The position numbers were made by a program, and so were the translations under genes. The notes beneath the pieces are model-generated. The model was not told the DNA's origin. It was given only the letters and a program-made list of their open reading frames with translations, and ran no database searches. Below are positions 11,997 through 19,089 of a stretch of DNA of 48,645 nt, in pieces (the stretch's first letter is position 1; the number at the start of each line of letters is the position of its first letter). The stretch comes from an uncultured Deferribacterales bacterium (GTDB lineage Bacteria; Chrysiogenota; Deferribacteres; Deferribacterales; Mucispirillaceae): contig CANTXF010000050.1 in assembly GCA_947853665.1 (NCBI GenBank), positions 1-48,645 on the forward strand. The letters are read 5' to 3'.

Positions 11997-13658
11997 TCAG
12001 CTTCCTTTAATAAGGGCCTTCATCAGGTTGGCAATCATTTCCGGGTCCTCGTTGGCCTGTTCTTCTATCTTCTTGAGCATAACTTTAGATTTTACGGCTT
12101 CCACGTCCACGGGAGTGCTTTCCTCAAGCTCCGCCTCTATTTCCCTTTCAAGCTCGTCTACGGTTTTGGGAAAGCCGCTCTCGTCGCCTACGGTTATATC
12201 AAGGGCCGAAAGCTGGGCGTCCAGAGCGGATTCTCCGAGCATTTCCTCGTCTATCTCCTTGGCCTGGTCGAGACGCTTGAGTATCGGCCTTAATATAAGC
12301 AGATAGAACAGCAGCAAAATCACGACGGCGCTGGCGTATTTGGCTCCCATGCTTATAAGTTCCATGTTTTTCTCTCTCTGTGAATATAAATTGTCAAGAG
12401 TGGTGTCTGCCGTGTCGAAAGATATGTTGGACACGTCCAGCACGTCGCCCCTGGCCGGGTCGATGCCCGCGGCTCCCGCGATCGTGCCGCGCAGCTTCGC
12501 CATATCCTCGTCGGTACGGGGCCTGCGCACGGAAACCGGGTTCCCGTCCTGAGTCTCTATGGCATCCTTATCGTCAACCACCACGGCCACGGTAAGGCGC
12601 TTTATTATGCCTCCCGTTTTTTCCTCGCGGGTAACGGTTTTGCTTATTTCGTAGTTGTTGGTCTCCTCGGATTTGTTATACTCGGAAACGATATTGTCCA
12701 CAAGTATGTCCGGCTCCGCCAGGTTTGATTCCACTCCGGGTATCCCGGACGGCCCCTTGCCGGTATTTTTGGAATTTATCTCGAGCGTGTGCTGGCTGCG
12801 CAGCACGGGAGTGTCGCCGAATTCCTCCTTCATCACTTCCCGCTTGTTGAAATCCATCTCCACGTTGACCTTGGTAACGAATTTCCCGTCGCCCAGTATG
12901 GGGGAAAGAACGTTGCGCAGCTTGGCCTCGATGCGCTTTTCCTCCTCCTTCTGGTGATTTATCTGGGTCTGGGTAAGAAGAAGGGGCTGGTTTTCGTCTG
13001 TAAGGAATTCGCTTAACAGGTTTCCCGCCGTGTCCACTATCTGCACGTTCTGGGGGGTAAGCCCCTTAACGGCGGCGGAAACAAGATGGCTGACGGATTT
13101 TATCTGGTCCGGCGTAAGCCTCGCCCCCGGCATGAGCTTCAGGACTACGGATGCCTTAGCCGTGTCCTCCTCCTGAACGAAAAGGCGCTCCTTGGGTATG
13201 CTTATATGCACCTTGGCCTCGGCCACCTCGTTCATGGCGGAAATGGTATTTGCCAGCTCGCCTTGCAGGGCGCGCTGGTAGTTAACGTTCTGCATAAATT
13301 CCGTCATGCCGAACTTGGACTCGTCAAAAAGCTCGAACCCGGTGTTCTTGGTTTTCGGCAGGCCCTCGGAAGCAAGCATTATACGCGTGTCGTAAACCTG
13401 ATCCGGCAGCACCTCTATGGCGCTGCCGTTTATTTTATATTCTATGGATTTTTGTCTGAGGTTCTCGCTTACTTCTTTAAGGTCCTCTTCGGCCATGTCG
13501 GCGTAAAGGGTTTTATAGACGGGCTTGTTCGCCCAGACCACAAGCACCGCTATGGAAGCGAATACCGCCACGGTGGCGGCGCATATGGACACCCGCTGAA
13601 GCATGGTGAGCTTTGCCCAGATGTCCAGAAACTGGCCTGAAATATTACGAAGGGTCAT
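11997..13658 (-). CDS. fliF: Flagellar MS-ring protein FliF
   Basis: Forms the membrane MS ring that seeds flagellar assembly. The 553-residue protein has a first transmembrane helix near residues 25-45 and the ring-building segment with YADMAEEDLKEVSENL. A beta-collar region follows, then a second transmembrane helix (about 440-460, SAVVILLLFYLLILRPIL) and a cytoplasmic C-terminus ending EDPEMIANLMKALI, which binds FliG. It is preceded by a 198-bp gap with a terminator and a palindrome, so fliF may start its own transcript. Confidence 0.97.
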   Translation of the reverse strand: MTLRNISGQFLDIWAKLTMLQRVSICAATVAVFASIAVLVVWANKPVYKTLYADMAEEDLKEVSENLRQKSIEYKINGSAIEVLPDQVYDTRIMLASEGLPKTKNTGFELFDESKFGMTEFMQNVNYQRALQGELANTISAMNEVAEAKVHISIPKERLFVQEEDTAKASVVLKLMPGARLTPDQIKSVSHLVSAAVKGLTPQNVQIVDTAGNLLSEFLTDENQPLLLTQTQINHQKEEEKRIEAKLRNVLSPILGDGKFVTKVNVEMDFNKREVMKEEFGDTPVLRSQHTLEINSKNTGKGPSGIPGVESNLAEPDILVDNIVSEYNKSEETNNYEISKTVTREEKTGGIIKRLTVAVVVDDKDAIETQDGNPVSVRRPRTDEDMAKLRGTIAGAAGIDPARGDVLDVSNISFDTADTTLDNLYSQREKNMELISMGAKYASAVVILLLFYLLILRPILKRLDQAKEIDEEMLGESALDAQLSALDITVGDESGFPKTVDELEREIEAELEESTPVDVEAVKSKVMLKKIEEQANEDPEMIANLMKALIKGS

Positions 13659-13743
13659 AAAGTTATGCCACCCCCAAAATTAAGGCGACGATGGCGGAAG
13701 GCTGCTCCGCCGAAGGCGCTTTTGTCTAATATATACACGTCTT

Positions 13744-13763
13744 AAAATACTTACAAGTATTTT
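13744..13763. promoter_or_regulatory. 20-bp perfect palindrome upstream of fliF
   Basis: AAAATACTTACAAGTATTTT: two perfect 9-bp arms around a 2-bp centre, about 85 bp before the fliF start and between that gene and the fliE terminator. The symmetry and position fit an operator for a dimeric regulator of the fliF transcript. I do not recognise the cognate protein, and no clear sigma-28 or sigma-54 promoter is visible. Confidence 0.5.
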
Positions 13764-13793
13764 TATATGAACGGGGCAATATATGTAAACGCG

Positions 13794-13815
13794 AAAAGCG
13801 CCCGAAAAAGGGCGC
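13794..13815 (-). terminator. Terminator between fliE and fliF
   Basis: On the minus strand the stem GCGCCC / GGGCGC (13798-13803 and 13810-13815) with a 6-nt loop is followed by TTTT. It lies 41 bp after the fliE stop and should end or attenuate the flgB-flgC-fliE transcript before fliF. Confidence 0.65.
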
Positions 13816-13856
13816 GCATAACCTTGGAAAGCGGGGCCGGCACAAAAAAGCCGCGC

Positions 13857-14168
13857 TTACATCTGAGTTTTTATTACTTCCTGATAGGCTTCCAGAAGCT
13901 TGTTGCGCACTTCCAGCATCATTTTAAGGGAGGTGTCCGCCTTCTGGAGAGCTATCATCGTTTCGTGAACGTCCACCGACTCGCCGCTTAACGCCTGCTC
14001 CACCGCAGTGTTGGCTTCGTGCTGAGCGTCGTTGACCCCGTTGAGGGCGTTTTTCAGTATGTCGGAAAAACTCGGCCCTTCGGAAGGCAGCGAAGAACCG
14101 GCAGACGGGGACTGCACGCCGTTAAGGTTGTTCGGAAGAAGGAAATCAAGTTTTTTTATGTCGGACAT
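13857..14168 (-). CDS. fliE: Flagellar hook-basal body protein FliE
   Basis: A 103-residue protein that joins the MS ring to the proximal rod. The C-terminal half (SVDVHETMIALQKADTSLKMMLEVRNKLLEAYQEVIKTQM) is the characteristic FliE helix pair. The start ATG has GGAGGGAC upstream. It is third in the flgB-flgC-fliE cluster. Confidence 0.95.
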   Translation of the reverse strand: MSDIKKLDFLLPNNLNGVQSPSAGSSLPSEGPSFSDILKNALNGVNDAQHEANTAVEQALSGESVDVHETMIALQKADTSLKMMLEVRNKLLEAYQEVIKTQM

Positions 14169-14235
14169 AATATTGTCCCTCCTGATACATCTTTAAATTT
14201 AAACGTATTTTGCCCCGCTTACAAGAGCAAATACG

Positions 14236-14259
14236 AAAAGGGAAAAATTTTCCCCTTTT
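14236..14259 (-). terminator. A/T-rich hairpin overlapping the flgC stop
   Basis: AAAAGGG and CCCCTTTT arms surround an A5T4 core, immediately at the flgC stop codon. It could act as a weak bidirectional terminator or stabilise the 3' end, reducing expression of fliE. It has no separate U tract beyond its own arm. Confidence 0.35.
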
Positions 14260-14662
14260 ACGACCGCCCTATGGAGAGCGCCGAGCTTGCAAGCTGCTTC
14301 GCCGTGGTTATGGTGGAAATATTTGCCTCGTACCCTCTGGCCGCTTCGAGCAGGTTTACCATTTCCTCTACCGGGCTTATGTTCGGAAAAGCCACGTAGC
14401 CCTCCTCGTTGGCGTCCAGATGGGTCGGGTCATACTGGAGGCGGGGCGGTTTAGTGTCCTCGTATATTTTATCCACCTGCACGCCGCCCTTGTGCTCGCC
14501 CTGGAGCACCTGCTTGAAAATAACGTTTTTCTTGCGGTAAGGGCCGCCTTCCTCCGTGCGCGTGGTATTGGCGTTGGCCATATTTGACGAAAGCACGCTT
14601 ATCCTTATCCGTTGGGCGGAAAGGCCTGTGGAAGCTACGTCAAGGACGTCGTAAAAGCTCAT
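14258..14662 (-). CDS. flgC: Flagellar basal-body rod protein FlgC
   Basis: A 134-residue proximal rod protein. It has the N-terminal rod motif (LDVASTGLSAQRIRISVLSSNMANANTTRT) and the C-terminal helix (PVEEMVNLLEAARGYEANIS) shared by axial proteins. GGAGAGTG precedes the ATG, and it follows flgB by 11 bp. Confidence 0.96.
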   Translation of the reverse strand: MSFYDVLDVASTGLSAQRIRISVLSSNMANANTTRTEEGGPYRKKNVIFKQVLQGEHKGGVQVDKIYEDTKPPRLQYDPTHLDANEEGYVAFPNISPVEEMVNLLEAARGYEANISTITTAKQLASSALSIGRS

Positions 14663-14673
14663 GTCTCACTCTC

Positions 14674-15087
14674 CTAGCGGGTCTTTATTATTTCTTTCAG
14701 GCCGCTGAATTTCCTGCCTACAAGGTCGGAAAAAAGCTGATACCTGATAGAAGTATCGGCCTGCTGGCTCATTTCGTAATCTATATTCACGTCGTTGCCG
14801 TCGTTGCGGACGGACGGGTTGTTCTGAAAACGGACGAAAGTTCTGGGGTCCATGGATTCGCCCTCCACGGGAAGGTGCTTAGGGTCCGTCCTTTTAAGGG
14901 GCATAGTCTTATCTGGGCCGGCGGAAAAATATTCCTCCATAACTTCGCTGAACACTATCTTGGTGCCCTTATACATAGGGGTGTCCTTATTCGCGATATT
15001 CCTTGCTATGGTGTTGTTTTTAACGGAAAGCGTGTCGAGAGCGAAGCTCATGTCGTTGACTTTGGTTTTCTCGAATAAGCCTATCAT
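14674..15087 (-). CDS. flgB: Flagellar basal-body rod protein FlgB
   Basis: A 137-residue proximal rod protein with the N-terminal axial motif (LDTLSVKNNTIARNIANKDTP) and a normal C-terminal helix (NIDYEMSQQADTSIRYQLFSDLVG). It is the first gene of the operon with a good GAGGTGG site. The upstream 30 bp run directly into repeat array B, so the operon promoter must lie in or beyond those hairpins. Confidence 0.96.
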   Translation of the reverse strand: MIGLFEKTKVNDMSFALDTLSVKNNTIARNIANKDTPMYKGTKIVFSEVMEEYFSAGPDKTMPLKRTDPKHLPVEGESMDPRTFVRFQNNPSVRNDGNDVNIDYEMSQQADTSIRYQLFSDLVGRKFSGLKEIIKTR

Positions 15088-15117
15088 TTTCCACCTCGCG
15101 TATCTTTAAGCAATCCC

Positions 15118-15352
15118 CATGCCAAAAACGGGACACGCAATATTTGTAGCGCGTCGTTTTCTATCCACCAAAACGGGAGGCGCAATATTTATCGCGCCTC
15201 GTTTTCTGAACACGGAGCGAAGCGGAGCAAAAGCGGGAGCCGCCTTATTAATGCGGCTCGCTTTCTGTCCACCAAAACGGGACGCGCAATATTTGTAGCG
15301 CGTCGTTTTCTATCCACTAAAACGGGAGCGGGTTATCTGTCCCCGCTCGTTT
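15118..15352. repeat. Hairpin-repeat array B (five units)
   Basis: Five tandem hairpins lie at about 15124-15160, 15170-15205, 15229-15264, 15274-15309 and 15319-15352. Each has outer arms AAAACG / CGTTTT (or AAAGCG / CGCTTT) and an inner 6-bp stem that differs between units yet stays paired (AGGCGC, AGCCGC, ACGCGC, AGCGGG). Each also has an unpaired GG in the left arm and a 9-10 nt AT-rich loop. The linkers are CTATCCACC/CTGTCCACC, or a longer one containing GGAGCGAAGCGGAGC. Unit spacing is about 45 bp. There are no protein-coding signs. Confidence 0.85.
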
Positions 15353-15364
15353 GGGAGTTTATAT

Positions 15365-15540
15365 CCGTCAAAAGCGGATTATTTGTAAAAAGCGGCTTGT
15401 CCGCGCTGTGAAGGCGGAGGGTTAACGAATACTTCAAGGCACTGTTTGAGGGGGTTTATCCCCCTGAGTTTGCCGCAGGTGTTAACCTGACGCATGAACG
15501 TTCAGGGCAGACTGTGCGGTTTTATAAATAGTCCGCTTTT
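15365..15540. repeat. Non-coding repeat module following array B
   Basis: This 3' module includes ATTTGTAAAAAGCGGCTTG (about 15372-15390) and a block from 15482 to 15540 that recurs at 23596-23655, identical over its first 25 bases (starting TTAACCTGACGCATGAACG) and similar afterwards. A strong hairpin GAGGGGG / CCCCCTGA near 15449-15466 lies between. The recurrence behind a hairpin array at both places suggests one composite element. Confidence 0.65.
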
Positions 15541-15589
15541 GGCGCCCGTCATTGCAAAATGAAGCAAATATTTTCCGCCCGGCGGCGGC

Positions 15590-15630
15590 AAAAAAATCCC
15601 CGGCCGGGAAAATTCCGTCAGGGCCGGGGA
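15590..15630 (-). terminator. Terminator of the superoxide reductase gene
   Basis: On the minus strand a 9-bp stem TCCCCGGCC / GGCCGGGGA (15597-15605 and 15622-15630) is followed by seven T residues. A second bulged hairpin (15633-15662) lies between it and the stop codon. Confidence 0.8.
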
Positions 15631-15687
15631 AACCGCGGCTCCGCTTAAAAAAGGGAGCGCGGCAAAAATTTATTTTTTATTAAGGCG

Positions 15688-16185
15688 CTACACGGCGACG
15701 GGGGCGGATTCCCAAAGGCCGTGAATGTTGCAGTAGCTCAAAGCGTAGAGCTTGCCGGGAACGCCAGGCGCTACGCGGAAAAGACCTACGGGGCTTGAAA
15801 ACATTTTGCCGCTTTCTTTGCCTGCGCTTACAGGTTCCCCGTGGGAGGAAAATTCGGCCCTCCCCACATAATGGGCGAATTTGCCGTTTTCAGGAACGAA
15901 ATAAAGGTCTATCCACGCGATATAATGCTCAAGGGTGTTGGGATGCGGGATATCCTTGCCCACCTCCACGGAAACGGTAAGCACGCCGTCCTTTTTATCC
16001 GTTACGGATATTACGGGAACATGCTTTTCCGATTTAAAATCGGCGGACTGTATCTTGGAAGAAAGCATATCCGGCTTGGCTTCCCCCACCGCGAACGCGT
16101 GCCCCGGCACGGCGGCGGCTGCCGCGGCCACCGCTACGCCTGCCATAAATTTTCTGCGGTTCAATCCGTTGTTCGTATCGCTCAT
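15688..16185 (-). CDS. Tat-exported class II superoxide reductase (neelaredoxin-like)
   Basis: Reduces superoxide to hydrogen peroxide at a mononuclear Fe site, without producing O2, which suits anaerobes. All centre-II ligands are visible: H55 in EKHVP, H81 and H87 in HPNTLEH, C152 and H155 in CNIHGLW, with the lid residues E53 and K54. The N-terminus has a twin-arginine signal (NRRKFMAG followed by an Ala-rich core and AFA cut site), so the enzyme is predicted to act folded in the periplasm. The 165 residues are one SORL domain plus signal. The gene is monocistronic, with its own promoter and terminator. Confidence 0.92.
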   Translation of the reverse strand: MSDTNNGLNRRKFMAGVAVAAAAAAVPGHAFAVGEAKPDMLSSKIQSADFKSEKHVPVISVTDKKDGVLTVSVEVGKDIPHPNTLEHYIAWIDLYFVPENGKFAHYVGRAEFSSHGEPVSAGKESGKMFSSPVGLFRVAPGVPGKLYALSYCNIHGLWESAPVAV

Positions 16186-16215
16186 AATGTCCTCCCTTTT
16201 ATATAATTCATATAA

Positions 16216-16244
16216 AATTTATCCGTTTTAAGAATTAAAGTCAA
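16216..16244 (-). promoter_or_regulatory. Promoter of the superoxide reductase gene
   Basis: On the minus strand -35 TTGACT (16239-16244) and -10 TAAATT (16216-16221) lie 17 bp apart, about 30 bp upstream of the start codon, whose ribosome site is GGGAGGAC. Confidence 0.6.
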
Positions 16245-16278
16245 CAAAAATCGGAGGCAAAAAGTCCGCTAATGCAGA

Positions 16279-16302
16279 GGAGACGGCTTAAAAGCCGTCT
16301 CC
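16279..16302 (-). terminator. Terminator-like hairpin after the lid lipoprotein gene
   Basis: A perfect 11-bp inverted repeat GGAGACGGCTT / AAGCCGTCTCC with a very small loop, 25 bp after the stop codon. There is no U tract on the minus side, so it may be a 3' stabiliser rather than a full terminator. Confidence 0.5.
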
Positions 16303-16327
16303 GGTAAAATGAAGATTATATTGATTT

Positions 16328-16819
16328 TCAGTTCTGGGTCACGCTTCCGCGAACGTCCACACGGCCGCCCTGCGAGTTGGTCTCGCCTTCCGTCTTGCCG
16401 CGGAAATCGTTTTCGGCTTTTACTCCTTTGGCCACGGCCGATTCCAGAGCCGCTTTAAAGGCTTCTATACCGGCCTGGTCCGCGGCTTCGACTTTAACGG
16501 TAAAGGCGCCGTCAAAGGCTATGGAGTTTACGGAATTGCCGCCTTTAAACCGGGACATGGTCCAGCGTGTGGTAGCGGGAAGAGCCGCCGCTTCCGTTTC
16601 GAGAAGCGCCATAGCCCTCGCCGCCGCGTGGACGGCGTTTACGTTGCCGTAAGCGCCGTTGGAGTGCCCTCCCGGCCCTTCGAATGCAGCCTCGTAGGAA
16701 GCGCTTACCGAGCCGGAAGGAGGGATAACGACCGGATCGTCGCCGCTGGAGCTGCACCCGGCCAAAGCGAGCATGGATATTGCAGACAGTGCAAAAAATA
16801 AACGTATTTTTTTAAACAT
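16328..16819 (-). CDS. Lipoprotein consisting of a stand-alone M20 dimerisation (lid) domain
   Basis: A lipobox LALAG-C22 marks a lipoprotein. The mature part (about 40-140) reads like the lid domain of M20 metallopeptidases: YEAAFEGPGGHSNGAYG (42-58, with H52), NAVHAAARAMALL, TTRWTMSRFKGGNSVNSIAFDGAFTVKVEA, then a helix AGIEAFKAALESAV. None of the metal-binding catalytic domain is present. It follows the secreted M20 peptidase by 13 bp with a strong GGAGGGGG site. That peptidase's own lid region lacks the GGHS and GG-S-VNSI motifs. I infer that the two proteins may work together, perhaps with H52 acting in trans. This role is not established. Confidence 0.75.
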   Translation of the reverse strand: MFKKIRLFFALSAISMLALAGCSSSGDDPVVIPPSGSVSASYEAAFEGPGGHSNGAYGNVNAVHAAARAMALLETEAAALPATTRWTMSRFKGGNSVNSIAFDGAFTVKVEAADQAGIEAFKAALESAVAKGVKAENDFRGKTEGETNSQGGRVDVRGSVTQN

Positions 16820-16832
16820 ATTATCCCCCTCC

Positions 16833-18591
16833 TTATTCCCAGGTCTCTTTAACGTGTCTCGGAGCCTTGTCAGGATAAGCCGCTGGCACTATCTCGGAGG
16901 AACCGTCCTCTCCGTTCATTCCGGCAACGGCCAGAAGCGTGTAAAGCACGTTCTTAAAGTTAGCTATTTCGCCTTCCAGCTTTCCGGGTATTCCCCATTC
17001 GTTAAAAGAGTGGCCTCCGCCTCCGGCGGCCGTAACGCCTATATTCATATTAACGGAGGGCACGCCTATGGCCGCGGGCACGTTGTCGTTAAGGCTGGTT
17101 GATCTTTCAGGATACTGGTCCAGATCCCGGAACGTTCCCTTAGTCATTCCCCAGGAAGCCCAGGCGGCGTATATGAGAGGGTCGGTGCGCATAAGATGCG
17201 GGCTTCTTCTGTGGGCGGGCCTGTCGCCGAACCATTTTATGCTTTGAACCACGGCGTTTACCCCGGCTTTCGCGTTTTCGTCGTCGGCGCCTTTTTTATA
17301 AAGGGGTAATATAATGGCATTTATCTCTTCAAGAGTTTCCGGGACAGGGGAACGCATATCTATTTCGAAAGAAGTGTCTTTCGAGCCGTCGTCCTCTCCA
17401 ACGGGATATACCATGCCTACCGTATAGGTGGTTTTAGGCTTGGACGGGTCCTGCTCGCTGGGAGATTTTACATCCGCTATGGCCGCTACCGCTCTTGCGG
17501 CAGCCATAGCCGCATTGGCCGCAAGGTTGGAGGAATTGTAGTTTACCTCGTACCTGTAACTGCCAAGATAGTGTATGCTCATCGGGCCTCCGTCTATGGA
17601 CATATTAGCCACGATATTAAGCGTGTTTCTGCCTTTTTCCGCAAGCTCGGCCACTTCCGCATCCTGATTATAGCCGTAGAGCTGCTTCATGCCCACGAGG
17701 TTGCCCCTGCCTTCCTCTCCGGAGGTGGTGCAGAACCATATATCGTGAACGGGCTTTATACCCTGTTCTCTCATGAGCTTAGCCATCTGATAAACGCTCA
17801 TGGTGTTATTCATGGCGTCGGAATAACCGGGTATATAGATCCTGTACCCGCCGTTTGCCTGAGCGTCTGACAGATTGTCGAAGCGCTTATATGCCTTATT
17901 GAAAGCCTCGTCCTCGATCAGCTTGTTATCAGAATCGAAGTTAAGGGTCTCCGTAATGGCGGCCAGCTCCGCGGGAGAGCTTACAAGCGGGTCAGTGGCG
18001 GGAGCTATTCTTACTTTATCGTAAACATGAGCGGGAATGGTATTGCCCGTTCTGTCGGTAATTTCTATGGACGCGGGATTAACCGTGTCTATATGGCCTT
18101 CTATAACGACTTTCGGCCTTGAAAAAATATTCACGTTATCGACAACGCTGTCGGGAGTGGAGCCTTTGACAACGGCGCAGGCGTTCCAGACCGGGCCTCC
18201 GTCGATAATGTTGATGGCGGCTCCCGGCATTTTGCCGTCGGGGCTGAAAACGGTGTAGTAATCGGAACCGGCCTCTCCGTCAAAGCCCGCGGCTTTAAAA
18301 CGGTTGGCCATTTCTATGCCCCTGTATATTTCGTAACGGGAAGGAGATGAAATGCGGGTAACTTCCATGTGTTCCTTAAAACGTTCTTTAGAAAAAGCCT
18401 CGTCCCCGAATTGGGAGATCATGGCCTGCACCCTGGCGTCCTGCTCGATGGCTTCCAGATAACCGTCCATGACCGGGTTTTGGTCAGGCCGCGTAGGCTG
18501 CTGTTCCTCCTGCGCAGAGACTACCCCCCCCCCATACAAAGAGCGAAAGCGCCAGCGCGGACACACCGGAAACAAAATGACTCAGCTTCAT
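16833..18591 (-). CDS. Secreted M20 family metallopeptidase, phase-variable or frameshifted in the signal peptide
   Basis: Metal ligands of M20 enzymes are visible (numbered from an in-frame ATG at 18575): H161 and D163 (GHIDTV), D253 (GYSDAMNNT), E287/E288 (GEEG), D328 (SIDGG) and H522 (GGGGHSFNEWG). The natural start is ATG at 18591 with a perfect AGGAGG site, giving MKLSHFVSGVSALALSLFVW and then G residues and a VSA-Q cleavage site. As sequenced, a run of 10 G breaks the frame; 9 or 12 would restore it. The in-frame alternative from 18575 has no signal peptide. The lid region (about 338-445) has lost the GGHS motif. First of two genes with the lid lipoprotein. Substrate unknown. Confidence 0.8.
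18524..18533 (-). repeat. Poly-G tract (10 nt) in the M20 signal peptide
   Basis: Ten C on the plus strand (ten G in the coding strand) lie inside the signal-peptide codons. Nine G would fuse the SD-preceded start with the enzyme; ten shifts it. Either a slippage switch or a homopolymer miscall. Confidence 0.85.
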
Positions 18592-19030
18592 ATGTTCCTC
18601 CTGTTAAGATATTGCCGTTTAACGGCTTTCAATATATAGCACGCCGTAATATAAGTTATCAATATAATTCGATTATAAAGATAAATATATCACTCTTTAT
18701 AACGCCCAAGCCTGTATTTTTTAAAAATCAACCCTTTGATAATACAGGGTATTTTGTTTAAAATCACTTTAAATGCATTAAATTTTTAATTACATATATT
18801 TAAAATATATAATCATATTATAAAAATCCGGCAGATATGCGGACGCCGGTTCGGCCGCCGTCAATAGGCGCTTATACCAGCCGCTTTGCCGCCCGGTAAC
18901 GGACATAAAACCGGCATATAAACGAAACGCGGCCCTATTGCTTTAAAAAGCGTACCCGCATAAAAGCTAACGGAAAACCGGCATAAAATCTGTACGAAAT
19001 AAAATAATATTTTGATATTTTTATTTAAAA

Positions 19031-19060
19031 TTGACATTAAGTTATTATTCATGCTATCTA
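19031..19060 (+). promoter_or_regulatory. Promoter of the DcuC-like operon
   Basis: -35 TTGACA (19031-19036) and -10 TATCTA (19055-19060) are 18 bp apart, 30 bp upstream of the start codon. The rest of the 18592-19089 intergenic stretch is AT-rich. It must also hold the promoter of the leftward peptidase operon, but I see no other distinct feature. Confidence 0.55.
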
Positions 19061-19089
19061 TTGAGCATCATTCCTCACGGAGGGTTCTT

